From UBA2377 sp964525935 (GTDB taxonomy: Bacteria; Verrucomicrobiota; Verrucomicrobiia; Opitutales; Opitutaceae), in NCBI GenBank assembly GCA_964525935.1, contig CAZGJZ010000004.1, positions 1 to 64,000 of the forward strand: DNA of 64,000 nt, given 5' to 3'. The notes beneath the pieces were generated by a model. The model was given only the letters and a program-made list of their open reading frames with translations. It had not been told where the DNA came from and searched no databases. Every line of letters begins with the position of its first letter. Positions within the stretch are counted from its first letter, which is position 1. This document shows, one piece after another, positions 17,498 through 25,893 of this stretch. The translations under genes were made by a program, and so were the position numbers.

Positions 17498-18538
17498 TTA
17501 TTTTGAAGCCCACGCCTGCACGCGGCCGACGACCACGATGTGCTGGCCCTGGGGGACGCGCGCGGACCAGGCCTGCGCGATGATGACGCCATCGACTCCG
17601 GCCACGACAGCATGCGGGTCGGCGTCAACGTAGTCGAAATCGTGCAGCAGGCCGACCGTCTGGCCGGCGCGCACGGTGGCGCCGCACTCGAGCAGCGGCT
17701 CGTAGTGTCCGGCAAAAGGTGCAGGGGAAAAACAAGCGCGATCAACCATCGCCACGCGTTGCTGCGTGCCATCGCGGTGGGCACCGCGCGGAGCGATTTC
17801 GCCGCGGAGCTGGCCGTGGTGGATGGCGGCGGCGAGCACGCCGTGCCGCGCGCAGCGCACGCCCTCGGGATTGACGGCGCGGCCCCAGCCGAGCTCGGTG
17901 CCGACGGTGATCTTGCCGAGGCGCTCGGCTTCGGACGGGAGCAGGCCGGGCGTCAGATTCTGGTAAGTCATAACGAGCGGCGTGCCGAACCAGCGGGCGG
18001 TTTCCTCGGTGAGGCGGGTCAGCTCGGGATCGTCGAGCGGGTGGAAACTGGTGCAGAGCGCAAAGCGCGCGACGTCGCCGCCGGAGTGCAGGTCGATGAC
18101 AACGTGGACACGCGGCCAGATGTAATCGCGCACGAACGCCGCGATGCGGTGCGTGATGCCGTTGAGCGCCGGGGTTTTTCCGGCGCCGTCGACGAAGGCG
18201 CGGTTGAGGTTCACGCCGTCCTCGGTGACGGCCTCGCGCGTGTCGCTCTTGAAGGCGGGCGGGTTGAGGACCGGGACAAAAATGATGCGGCCGCGCACAT
18301 CCTCGGTGCGGATTTCGCGGAGCAGGTGCTTCAGTGCCACGGGGCCTTCGATTTCGTTGCCATGATTGGCGCCAAAGGAGACGAGCCCGCGACCGGCGGC
18401 GGCCTCGGGACCGACCCAGACCGTGAGCGGGAGAAGATGATCGCCCCAGATGCTGTCGTGTTCGAGAGCGACGAGGTAATCGCGGCGGCCGGGCGAATCG
18501 AGATCAAGGCCGGCAGGACGGACGATGGTGCGGTTCAT
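17498..18538 (-). CDS. Succinylglutamate desuccinylase/aspartoacylase-like metallo-deacylase
   Basis: This 346-residue M14-like deacylase contains FGANHGNEIEG, in which His and Glu are zinc ligands, then an N-P-P-A segment and HVVIDLHSGGD, which supplies the third ligand. The catalytic Glu is in the TVGTELGWG segment. The C-terminal domain (GATVRAGQTVGLLHDFD) is the usual beta-barrel of the AstE/AspA class. Such enzymes remove N-acyl groups from amino acids or small amides. With the downstream enolase-superfamily gene it forms a two-gene unit, suggesting catabolism of a small carboxylate or amide. The start at 18538 begins MNRTIVRPAG; the long frame beyond it is antisense to the FKBP gene and is not coding. 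Confidence 0.85.
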   Translation of the reverse strand: MNRTIVRPAGLDLDSPGRRDYLVALEHDSIWGDHLLPLTVWVGPEAAAGRGLVSFGANHGNEIEGPVALKHLLREIRTEDVRGRIIFVPVLNPPAFKSDTREAVTEDGVNLNRAFVDGAGKTPALNGITHRIAAFVRDYIWPRVHVVIDLHSGGDVARFALCTSFHPLDDPELTRLTEETARWFGTPLVMTYQNLTPGLLPSEAERLGKITVGTELGWGRAVNPEGVRCARHGVLAAAIHHGQLRGEIAPRGAHRDGTQQRVAMVDRACFSPAPFAGHYEPLLECGATVRAGQTVGLLHDFDYVDADPHAVVAGVDGVIIAQAWSARVPQGQHIVVVGRVQAWASK

Positions 18539-18685
18539 GCGAAGGGAGGGGATTGGGTGGGGGATGGGGAGGCAATCTTGCGTGGCAGAGTTCCGGCGCG
18601 GGTCCAGCAAAAGCAATGGCCGGCGGCGGATGTGACGCGATTTTGTCCGGTTGCGGGCAAGGTGGAAAGCGGCTTCATTGGCCGC

Positions 18686-20254
18686 ATGAAATTCCTCTCC
18701 CGGTGGTGCTTCACGGCGCTGGCGCTGGTGACTTCGGTGCTGGCGGCGGATGGCGCCACAGAATTCACGACGACGGCCTCGGGCTTGAAATATGCGGTCA
18801 CGACGCACGGCAACGGTCCGGCGCCGCAGGCCGGCCAGGTGGTGATCGCACACTATACGGGCACCCTGGCCGACGGGACGGAATTCGACAGCTCGCGTGA
18901 GCGCGATCAGCCGTTTGCATTCACGCTCGGCAAAAAGCAGGTCATCAAGGGCTGGGACGAGGGGTTTGCGCTGCTGCACGTGGGCGACCGCGCCACGCTG
19001 GTCATTCCGCCGGAGCTGGCTTACGGCGAGAAGGCGCGCGGCAAAATCCCGGCCAACGCCACGCTGACGTTCGACGTCGAATTGGTGGATATCAAGGAGC
19101 ACGCGCTGGCCGATGTGTTGCGCGAGACGATCGACACGGCGGGGCTCGCAGCGGCGAAGCGGCGTTTCGCCGAGCTGAAGGGGAACGCCGGCACGTATTA
19201 CCTGAGCGAAGGCCAGCTCAACAGCCTCGGGTATTTCTACCTCATGCGGGACAAGACGGAAGAGGCGCTGGCGGTTTTCCAATGGACGGTCGAGGCCTTC
19301 CCGGATTCGGGCAACGCCTACGACAGCCTCGGCGAGGCGTGGGTGAAGAAGGGCGACCGCGCCACGGCCATGGCGAATTACGAAAAATCCCTCGCGCTGG
19401 ATCCGAAGAATGAAAACGCGGAGAAGATGCTGAAAGAGCTCAAGGCCACCGAGGACGGTCCGGCGGCTCTCGCACAGATGCAGGCCCGTATGGAGCTTGA
19501 TACGGCGATGACCGCGGCCTTCGACGCGGCGGACAAGGATGTCTATGACGTGCCTGCGCTGCATGCGAAGGTCGCGGCATTTTTGGAAAAATATCCCGAG
19601 GATCGCACCGCGGAAGGCATCGTGGGCAATTTGTTTTATTATGCGGAGTCGGTCGGCCTGGCCGAGGCGAGGGCGGAGTGGCAGGCTTTTGCCAATCACC
19701 CGAACCCCAAGCTCAAGGCCCGCGCTGAGCAAAAGCTGCAGGTGGCCGAGCTGCTCAAGGCGCCGATCGAGATGAGTTTCACCGCGGCGGACGGCCGGGC
19801 GGTGGACGTGGCGAAGCTGCGCGGCAAGGTCGTGCTGATCGATTTCTGGGCCGTGTGGTGTGGTCCGTGCCGCGAGGAAATCCCGAACGTTGTGGCCGTG
19901 TATGAAAAATATCACGCGCAAGGCTTCGAGGTGGTCGGCATCTCGTTTGACCGCGCGCCGAACGCCGAAAAGCCGTGGAAGTCCGCGCGCACGGCGGCGC
20001 AGGTGCTGGCGTTTACGCAGGAGCAGGGGATGCCCTGGCCGCAATTTTACGACGGCAGCTACTGGGATAATCCCTACGGCAAGCAATACGGTATCCGCGG
20101 CATCCCCGCGATGTTCCTGCTCGATCAGACCGGCATGGTCGTGTCGTTGAATGCCCGCGGTCCGAAACTGGAAAAGGAAGTGCGCCGTTTGCTCGGCCTG
20201 CCAGCGTTGGCGGCGGTGGAGGCGAAGGCCGCAACGCCCGCGGCGGCCAAGTGA
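18686..20254 (+). CDS. Secreted FKBP prolyl isomerase fused to TPR and TlpA-like thioredoxin domains
   Basis: The start at 18686 begins a clear signal peptide (MKFLSRWCFTALALVTSVLA). Next is an FKBP domain (about 25-135: VVIAHYTGTLADGTEFDSS, GWDEGFALLHVGD, PPELAYGEKARGKIP), then TPR-like helices (about 165-260: YDSLGEAWVKKGDRATAMAN), and from about 360 a TlpA/ResA thioredoxin with FWAVWCGPCREEIP, the C-x-x-C pair, and cis-Pro in RGIPAMF. Each domain appears complete. The fusion would join peptidyl-prolyl isomerisation and disulfide chemistry in one periplasmic foldase, which is inference. It is divergent from the deacylase gene, and a small lipoprotein gene converges on it. Confidence 0.9.
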   Translation: MKFLSRWCFTALALVTSVLAADGATEFTTTASGLKYAVTTHGNGPAPQAGQVVIAHYTGTLADGTEFDSSRERDQPFAFTLGKKQVIKGWDEGFALLHVGDRATLVIPPELAYGEKARGKIPANATLTFDVELVDIKEHALADVLRETIDTAGLAAAKRRFAELKGNAGTYYLSEGQLNSLGYFYLMRDKTEEALAVFQWTVEAFPDSGNAYDSLGEAWVKKGDRATAMANYEKSLALDPKNENAEKMLKELKATEDGPAALAQMQARMELDTAMTAAFDAADKDVYDVPALHAKVAAFLEKYPEDRTAEGIVGNLFYYAESVGLAEARAEWQAFANHPNPKLKARAEQKLQVAELLKAPIEMSFTAADGRAVDVAKLRGKVVLIDFWAVWCGPCREEIPNVVAVYEKYHAQGFEVVGISFDRAPNAEKPWKSARTAAQVLAFTQEQGMPWPQFYDGSYWDNPYGKQYGIRGIPAMFLLDQTGMVVSLNARGPKLEKEVRRLLGLPALAAVEAKAATPAAAK

Positions 20255-20276
20255 TCTGACGCGGAGGAGTGGGTGG

Positions 20277-20447
20277 CTACTTCCCGAGCGGCACGCTGAC
20301 GCTCGTGCCGAAGCGGGGCTTCATGCCGGAGCCGCCCTGGGCGTTGGCGTGCAGCGAACCGCAGCCGCTGAAGCCGAGCATCACGACCGAGAGCGCGAAT
20401 AAAAGCACGATGGCGCGACGCTGCGGACGTGAGGGTAAGGCAATCAT
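20277..20447 (-). CDS. Small lipoprotein (56 residues)
   Basis: Reading from ATG at 20447, the 56-codon frame begins MIALPSRPQRRAIVLLFALS. The basic n-region (RPQRR), hydrophobic core and lipobox (F-S-G-C, Cys29) indicate export and lipid modification. Only about 28 residues follow the cysteine, rich in Gly and Ser, ending in a VSVPLGK tail. It converges on the FKBP fusion gene, 22 bp from its stop. It lies 49 bp downstream of the archaemetzincin stop on the opposite side and is not coupled to it. No family is recognised. The strong export signal in so short a frame is the main reason to call it a gene. Confidence 0.65.
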   Translation of the reverse strand: MIALPSRPQRRAIVLLFALSVVMLGFSGCGSLHANAQGGSGMKPRFGTSVSVPLGK

Positions 20448-20496
20448 GGCGAGCTATGACGCCGATGTTGCGCAAATGTTTCCACGCAGCCCGGGT

Positions 20497-21450
20497 TTAC
20501 GGTTTGGACTGGCCTGTTTTGGCGACCTGCTCATCGCACCACTCGGCTTCGGCCGTCCATTTTTGCTGGCGATAGAATTTTGCGAGCTCGCGGTAGCGTT
20601 TGCGGGCGTCGAATCCGGTGCTGTGTTGCAGCTTGCGCAGACACACCGGACAAAGGCGCACGGTGCGCCGGTCGGCTTCCTCGAGGTGGTTCGAGCCGTT
20701 GACGACGCAGTCGTAATAGATGCAGTGCTCCATGCCGAACATGTGGCAGGCCTCGTGCACGAGCACCTTGCAGCTGCGGAGCAGCATCAGTTCGCGAAAG
20801 TTGTCCGGTCGTTCTTCATTGAAGAAGTCGGGATCGAAGCGCGCGAAGCTGTATATGCCCACGCGGTTTTGCAGGGTCGCCTCACCGAATACGAAATTCC
20901 ACGAAGGCGTCGGGTAAAGGTCGCGCATCGTGATACCGAGCAGGCAATAGGCGTCGGGCGGCAGCCGGGTGGCGAGAAACTGGCGCACACTGCGGGTAAG
21001 AATCTGCACCTGCTTCGAATGAGGATTAACGCGCGGGTCGAACTCAAGGTCGCCGAGTTTGTAGGCCGGCAGGATTTTAACCTCCATTTGAAAGAACGTG
21101 GCGGCATAGCGGCGCAGGGTTTCGAGCGAGGGACTGCTGCCGGCTAAAAAATCCCCGATCGGCAGCAGGTAGATGATGCGCCGGGTAGCGCTCGGGAGGT
21201 TTGGCTCGGAAGCGGCGAACGCGGAATACGTCTGCCCGCGTTCCGGGTGTTGGGCGAGCCAGTCGCCGCGTTGGGGCATGGTGATGAGATTGAAATCATC
21301 GTCGGGCGTCAGCAATACGCGCAGGGCGGGCGGGACATGGCTAAGATCACCCAGCGCCTCAGCCCGTTCAACGGCCGTGGGTGAGTTGAAGGCTGCGAAG
21401 GCGCTGGTCGCTAGCATCGCCGCAAATACGGCGCACCGGAATTGCCTCAT
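20497..21450 (-). CDS. Secreted archaemetzincin-like zinc protease
   Basis: Met at 21450 starts a signal peptide (MRQFRCAVFAAMLATSAFA|A). The catalytic segment reads HEACHMFGMEHC, then IYYDC, then GSNHLEEADRR and LCPVCLRKLQ. This matches the archaemetzincin layout: H-E-x-x-H-x-x-G-x-x-H with paired cysteines and a C-x-x-C zinc site. The GSNHLEEADRR stretch resembles animal AMZ1/AMZ2 more than the short archaeal proteins. The position expected to hold the Met-turn methionine (C-x-M) reads C-V-V. The family consists of zinc aminopeptidases or peptidases of uncertain substrate. A signal peptide is unusual for the family and would place it in the periplasm. Confidence 0.85.
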   Translation of the reverse strand: MRQFRCAVFAAMLATSAFAAFNSPTAVERAEALGDLSHVPPALRVLLTPDDDFNLITMPQRGDWLAQHPERGQTYSAFAASEPNLPSATRRIIYLLPIGDFLAGSSPSLETLRRYAATFFQMEVKILPAYKLGDLEFDPRVNPHSKQVQILTRSVRQFLATRLPPDAYCLLGITMRDLYPTPSWNFVFGEATLQNRVGIYSFARFDPDFFNEERPDNFRELMLLRSCKVLVHEACHMFGMEHCIYYDCVVNGSNHLEEADRRTVRLCPVCLRKLQHSTGFDARKRYRELAKFYRQQKWTAEAEWCDEQVAKTGQSKP

Positions 21451-21517
21451 GGCGGTAAGATAGGACTGCGCTCGGGATGACCAAGCGGGAAAATTCCCCG
21501 CAGTCTGCAACTACGGC

Positions 21518-22684
21518 TCAGACGACGACGACCGACTGCACGATGTGGCCTTGGTGCAGGAGGGTGCGCGGGTGGCCGTCGGCCCAGACGCGCAGGCCGT
21601 CGGAGTAAACGACTTCGCCATTCGGACCGAGGTCGAAGGCGACGACGTGCTCGGCGATGACTTCGGCGTCGCCGGTGGCGGGCTGGCGGATGAGCTCCCA
21701 CGACTTTGGCACGAGCTGGACGCTGTCGTGGTTCCGGTCTTTCGCGTTGAGCACTTTTTCCAACTGCACGGGCAGGCCTTGGAAAGTCGCGTAGCGGACG
21801 CGCTGGGGCGGGGCGTCGGGGCCGCCGCTGGGTTTCAGGGTCTGTTTCCCAAACATGCGGGTGAAGGCATCGAGAAAACCAAACACAGCGGTCGCAAGAT
21901 GCCAGGGCACGAGGAGGAAGTGTTTCAGCTTTTTCCCGAACGAGACGTCGTGCCGCTCGTGATAGGGCCGGCGGATGTAGAAAAGCGCGCCGTCGGCAGC
22001 GACGCGCGGGGCGAGGTAGTCCCACTGTGCGTCTTCCAGCACCGTCTGCAGATCGCCGGTGGCCAGAGTCAGCCGGCAGATGGTCGAGGGCGAGAAGGCG
22101 ACGATGTGGCCCTGTTCGTCGCGGCCGACGCCGGACGATTGGAAGTAAACGACGCCCGGCTGCGCGGGATGGTGGGCCGGCTGCGTGTCGTGCCCGTCGC
22201 CTGAGGTGACGGCGTCGCGCCGGCGCGTGGCCTCATCCATCAGCTCGAGTTTGCCGAGATCCTCGCGGTTGCGCGAAGAGACGACGACCTGGCCGCTGGC
22301 CGGCTCGGCGGAGAGACCGCCGGAGTCGAAGTCCTGCCGGTGAAACAACCGCCACTCCTCGCGCGAATCGAGGCGGTAGCGGAACAGTCCCGAGCTGGCC
22401 GACATCGCGAGGGTGTAGAGCAGTTCGCCGGGCTTGGTGCCGCGGGCAACGTGGCGGAACGCGGGCGCGCCATCGGCGGCCTGCGCGGACTGGCGACCCC
22501 AGACGACTTGGGAGGAAAAAGGGCCGCCGGCATCGCCGCGCTCGGCGTTTTTCCACGCATGGCGTTCGTTGCGGGCGGAGGCGCGTTCGACGGCGTCACG
22601 GGCGAAGGGGCTCTCGATCTCGACGGCGTCGCGGCCGTCCTCCTTGAGGTAAAGTCTGCCTTCGGTGATGAAAACGAAACGCAT
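21518..22684 (-). CDS. Uncharacterised beta-propeller-like protein
   Basis: I do not recognise the family with confidence. From Met at 22684 (MRFVFITEGRLYLKEDG) the protein is 388 residues. Repeated blade-like units such as ELLYTLAMSASSGLFRYRLD, GHIVAFSPSTICRLTLATGD and GEVVYSDGLRVWADG fit a TolB/WD-type propeller that reads out or displays state. A hydrophobic, basic stretch (KKLKHFLLVPWHLATAVFGF) around residue 265 is odd for a soluble propeller and might touch a membrane. No signal peptide is seen. It is divergent from the HtrA gene, about 100 bp away. Upstream in-frame Met codons exist but would overlap the HtrA promoter region. Confidence 0.5.
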   Translation of the reverse strand: MRFVFITEGRLYLKEDGRDAVEIESPFARDAVERASARNERHAWKNAERGDAGGPFSSQVVWGRQSAQAADGAPAFRHVARGTKPGELLYTLAMSASSGLFRYRLDSREEWRLFHRQDFDSGGLSAEPASGQVVVSSRNREDLGKLELMDEATRRRDAVTSGDGHDTQPAHHPAQPGVVYFQSSGVGRDEQGHIVAFSPSTICRLTLATGDLQTVLEDAQWDYLAPRVAADGALFYIRRPYHERHDVSFGKKLKHFLLVPWHLATAVFGFLDAFTRMFGKQTLKPSGGPDAPPQRVRYATFQGLPVQLEKVLNAKDRNHDSVQLVPKSWELIRQPATGDAEVIAEHVVAFDLGPNGEVVYSDGLRVWADGHPRTLLHQGHIVQSVVVV

Positions 22685-22786
22685 GCGACGGGGTCCGGCG
22701 AGAACACCGGCTTCGGGCGTGCGGCGCAAGCGGGGAGTGCGGCCGTTTGCGAAACGGCGCATTCTGCCAATGCTGAAGCTCCAGCC

Positions 22787-23815
22787 ATGATCGACCTCCT
22801 TTCCGCTCCGCCGACTTCGCCCGAATCCGCCCGCACTCCGCCGCCAGCCAACGATGATACGTTGCTCGACGCCTACTCCGGCGCGGTCAGTCGGGCGGTG
22901 GAGCAGGCGGGCGCGGCGGTGGCGCACATCGAGGTGCGGTCGCGGCGTTCGACGACGAAGACCGCCGAGGCGGAAGCGGGCGGCAGTGGCTCGGGGTTCT
23001 TTCTTTCACCTGATGGTTATGCGCTGACCAACAGCCATGTTGTGCACGGGGCCACCGACCTGCGCGTGCATCTGGCCGACGGACGCCAACTGCGCGCCGA
23101 CCTCGTGGGCGATGATCCGCACACCGACCTCGCGATCGTGCGCGTGAGCGGCGAGGCGTTGCCGCATCTTACGTTGGGAGACTCCGACCGCGTGCGGCCG
23201 GGTCAGATCGCCATCGCGCTCGGCAGCCCGATGGGCTTCCAGCAAACCGTGACGGCCGGCATTGTGAGCGGGCTCGGTCGCTCGCTACGCGCGCAGTCGG
23301 GCCGGATGATCGACAACATCATTCAGACCGATGCCGCGCTGAATCCCGGCAACTCTGGCGGTCCGCTCATCAACAGCCGCGCCGAGGTGATTGGCGTGAA
23401 CACGGCTATCATCCGTCCCGCGCAAGGCATCTGCTTTGCCATCGCCAGTAACCTTGCGCGCTGGGTGGCGGGCTGGCTCATCAAGGACGGCCGCATTCGC
23501 CGCAGCTATCTCGGCGTCGGCGGACAAACCGTGCCGCTGCTCCGCGCGCTCGTGCGGCATTTTCACCTGAACGTGGAGAGTGGCGTGCTGGTTTCGCACC
23601 TCGCGCCGGGCAGCCCGGCGGCATTGGGCGGCGTGCGCGAGGGCGATCTCATCGTCGCACTCGACACGCATCCGGTCACGGGCGTCAACGCGCTGCACCA
23701 ATTGCTCACGGCCGACTACATCGACCGGCCGGCGTCGTTGTTGCTGTTGCGGCACACGGAGCGGATCGTGGTCAACGTGACTCCGCGCGAGATGCCGGAG
23801 CGGACGCAGCCGTAA
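22787..23815 (+). CDS. HtrA/DegP-like serine protease with one PDZ domain, no signal peptide
   Basis: At 342 residues it contains a trypsin-like S1C domain with a full triad: His84 (LTNSHVVHGA), Asp114 (DPHTDLAIV) and Ser190 (LNPGNSGGPL). A single C-terminal PDZ domain follows (GVLVSHLAPGSPAALGGVRE). Start 22787 is the first ATG giving the Pro-rich N-terminus; upstream sequence is antisense to the propeller gene. Unlike DegP/DegS there is no signal peptide or membrane anchor, so the enzyme would be cytoplasmic or held elsewhere through its N-terminal region. Substrates are not predictable. It is followed 69 bp later by the rhomboid-like gene on the same strand. Confidence 0.9.
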   Translation: MIDLLSAPPTSPESARTPPPANDDTLLDAYSGAVSRAVEQAGAAVAHIEVRSRRSTTKTAEAEAGGSGSGFFLSPDGYALTNSHVVHGATDLRVHLADGRQLRADLVGDDPHTDLAIVRVSGEALPHLTLGDSDRVRPGQIAIALGSPMGFQQTVTAGIVSGLGRSLRAQSGRMIDNIIQTDAALNPGNSGGPLINSRAEVIGVNTAIIRPAQGICFAIASNLARWVAGWLIKDGRIRRSYLGVGGQTVPLLRALVRHFHLNVESGVLVSHLAPGSPAALGGVREGDLIVALDTHPVTGVNALHQLLTADYIDRPASLLLLRHTERIVVNVTPREMPERTQP

Positions 23816-23884
23816 GCTGCGACGAGCCGATGCCTGCGCTTGCGGATGAACCGCGGGCGCAACAACGTGTCGTCTGTTTTCTCC

Positions 23885-24748
23885 ATGCGCCGTTACGCTT
23901 CCGATCCTTCCGACGACCACCAGCCGCTCACGTGGCTGAACGGCCACGCCATCTACGCGGCGCACTATCTCGTCGTGGTGTTCGTGGCGTCGATGATCGT
24001 CACGACCCTGCTGATGGCGTTCAACGTCGCCTTCCATTGGAACTGGCTGCCGTTCACGAGCCACGGCGTGCTCCGCGGTGAAGTCTGGCGCGTGCTGACC
24101 TACGGGCTGGTGAATCCGCCGAGCCTGGGGTTTGTCGTCGATATGTTCATGATCGTGTGGTTCGGCCGTGAACTGGAGAAATTTTTTGGGCGGCGCATTT
24201 TCCTAAGGTTCTATCTTGGGCTCTACCTGCTGACGCCGCTGCTTTTCACGGTGATCGGTGTATGGCGACCGATGAATCTCATGGGCGTGTCCGGCTCGCT
24301 CGCGCTGTTCGTGGCGTTTGCCACGCTCTACCCGAATGCGGTGATGCTCTTCAATCTGCTGGCCAAGTGGGTCGCGATCATCCTCGTCGGCCTCTACACG
24401 CTGATCGCGCTGTCGAATCGCGATCTGCTCTCGCTGATCTCGCTCTGGGCGACGACGGGCTTTGCCTATGCGTTCGTTCGCTATGAACAAGGCGTGCTCC
24501 GGTTGCCGGCGCTACCGCGCCTGGGCAATCCCTTCCGGCGCAAGCCGAAGTTCCGCGTGTTGCCCGATCTGCCACCGGCGGGGTCGCGAGGCGCGGCCAG
24601 GACGGCGGCGAAGGAAGATTCGCGGACGGAGGTCGACGTGCTGCTCGATAAAATCGCGAGCAACGGGCTGTCGAGTTTGACCGCGAAGGAGCGGGCCAAA
24701 CTTGAAACCTATCGCGAGACCTTGCTGAAGAAGCCGGGGCAGCGGTGA
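23885..24748 (+). CDS. Rhomboid-fold membrane protein lacking the catalytic histidine
   Basis: About six hydrophobic segments occur between residues 20 and 200, with the rhomboid serine motif in MGVSGSLALF. The helix that should carry A-H-x-x-G reads SLWATTGFAYAFV, with Thr where the catalytic His belongs. A cytosolic tail ends in DVLLDKIASNGLSSLTAKER, a short helical motif found at the C-terminus of many bacterial rhomboid-like proteins. It is therefore likely a rhomboid pseudoprotease, perhaps binding membrane proteins rather than cleaving them. The start at 23885 (MRRYASDPSDD) is preferred; 23840 is also possible. A canonical active rhomboid is encoded at 36134-37621. Confidence 0.75.
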   Translation: MRRYASDPSDDHQPLTWLNGHAIYAAHYLVVVFVASMIVTTLLMAFNVAFHWNWLPFTSHGVLRGEVWRVLTYGLVNPPSLGFVVDMFMIVWFGRELEKFFGRRIFLRFYLGLYLLTPLLFTVIGVWRPMNLMGVSGSLALFVAFATLYPNAVMLFNLLAKWVAIILVGLYTLIALSNRDLLSLISLWATTGFAYAFVRYEQGVLRLPALPRLGNPFRRKPKFRVLPDLPPAGSRGAARTAAKEDSRTEVDVLLDKIASNGLSSLTAKERAKLETYRETLLKKPGQR

Positions 24749-24828
24749 CCCGCCGTCGCCAAGCCTAGGGCGGGCAGGCCCACTGTTGGCGTGAGATGAT
24801 TCCTGACTGCGCAGGTCCAAAGACTTGA

Positions 24829-24854
24829 GGCGGGGTTCGGAGACCCCGCCCTAC
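24829..24854 (-). repeat. GTAG-type REP-like palindrome overlapping a stop codon
   Basis: On the minus strand it begins GTAGGGCGGGGTCTCC and closes with ACCCCGCC, nearly identical to the pair at 5079-5145. The TAG of its GTAG is the stop codon of the PhyH gene (24851-24853). Confidence 0.85.
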
Positions 24855-25714
24855 ATCTTGCCGGCGAAGATCGTGTTTTTCAGGCCGCGCTGGTTTTCGT
24901 AGATTGAGCCACCGAATTTGGCGGCGGGCAGTGGCAGGCGCACGGGCACCGGCGTGAGGCGGGGGACGTTGACGGGTTTACCCTGTAAAACGGAATCGGC
25001 GTAGGTTTCCCACGGCTTGTCGCCGGGCAGCAGCGGCCAGGCGTCGGCGGCGCAGTATTGGTAGAGCAGCAGGCGGCGCGTGCGCGGGGAGCGGTTGGGC
25101 GCGGAGCCGTGCAGAAGGCGCGTGTGGTGGATCGAGATGCCGCCGGCCTTGAGGATGATGGGCACCGCGTTGTCGGGGCGGAAAGCGGGGTCGCTGACGG
25201 CGCCGATGAAGACACCGTCCTGATGGTGATCGAGCAACGGGCCGCGGTGGCTGCCGGGGATCACCATGAGGCAGCCGTTTTCGAGCGTGGAATCGTCCAT
25301 CGCGATGCCGACGGCGAGGAGGTCGTCGTTGGTGTGCGGATAAAAGGCCCAGTCCTGGTGCCACTCCACGGGGCTGCCGACATCGGCGAGCTTCAGGTTG
25401 AGCTTGTTGCCGTTGCTCGTGATCGCGGGGCCGATGAGCTGGCTGACAATTTGCAGCAGCTTTGGGTGGCGGATGGCGCGGCGGTAAACGTCGTGCTGCT
25501 TGATCGGATCCTTGAGCCGGCGCAGGCGCGGGTTTTGCGGCGTGTGGCTCGGCTCGAGGTCGAAGACGGCGTCGTTGACGGTGACGGCGCGGGATTTTTC
25601 GACGAAATCGTCGGTGACTTGGCGGAGCTCCGCGATTTCGGCGGGAGCGAAAACATTCTCGATACCGAGATAACCTTGGTCGCGGTAAAACTGGATTTGG
25701 TCAGGGGTGAGCAT
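24851..25714 (-). CDS. Phytanoyl-CoA dioxygenase (PhyH) family protein
   Basis: These are Fe(II)/2-oxoglutarate oxygenases hydroxylating varied small molecules. The start at Met 25714 (MLTPDQIQFYRDQGYLGIEN) gives 287 residues and the typical N-terminal helix. Iron ligands are the H-x-D pair in VEWHQDWAF and the distal His in IHHTRLLHGSAPN; the Arg-containing segment after it (RSPRTRRLLLYQY) fits 2-oxoglutarate binding. The family is expanded in Planctomycetes and Verrucomicrobia, and substrates are usually unknown. The stop codon is supplied by a REP-like element. It lies downstream of the BNR gene on the same strand, separated by about 180 bp containing two further REP-like hairpins. Confidence 0.9.
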   Translation of the reverse strand: MLTPDQIQFYRDQGYLGIENVFAPAEIAELRQVTDDFVEKSRAVTVNDAVFDLEPSHTPQNPRLRRLKDPIKQHDVYRRAIRHPKLLQIVSQLIGPAITSNGNKLNLKLADVGSPVEWHQDWAFYPHTNDDLLAVGIAMDDSTLENGCLMVIPGSHRGPLLDHHQDGVFIGAVSDPAFRPDNAVPIILKAGGISIHHTRLLHGSAPNRSPRTRRLLLYQYCAADAWPLLPGDKPWETYADSVLQGKPVNVPRLTPVPVRLPLPAAKFGGSIYENQRGLKNTIFAGKM

Positions 25715-25815
25715 CGGCGGCGGGTAACGTTGCGCGGTCGGGTGGGGTGGGCGGGGCGGCGTGATGGGGGCAGGAATGACCGGAGCGGTCAAGGCGGAGG
25801 CTGGTGGTTGCCAGG

Positions 25816-25844
25816 GTAGGCGCGGGTCTTTGACCTGCGCCTAC
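25816..25844. repeat. REP-like hairpin with GTAG at both ends
   Basis: GTAGGCGCGGGTC, loop TTT, then GACCTGCGCCTAC gives a 13-bp stem with one G-T wobble. It begins and ends with GTAG/CTAC and shares the core GGGTCTTTGACC with the unit at 46829-46853. Confidence 0.8.
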
Positions 25845-25860
25845 CGGGTTCGCTCGACTT

Positions 25861-25885
25861 GGTGCGGGGCAGAGACCCGCACTCC
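25861..25885 (-). repeat. REP-like hairpin with GGAG end
   Basis: On the minus strand it begins GGAGTGCGGGTCTCTG and ends CCCCGCACC. It has the same core layout as 46829-46853 but starts GGAG, the second known REP tetranucleotide. It lies 8 bp after the stop of the BNR gene. Confidence 0.75.
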
Positions 25886-25893
25886 GGAGACGT

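Noticed and set aside
18539..20086. Minus-strand frame continuing upstream of the AstE-like deacylase start
   Set aside because: It is antisense to the FKBP-TPR-TlpA gene, its translation is low-complexity, and the family N-terminus begins at 18538.
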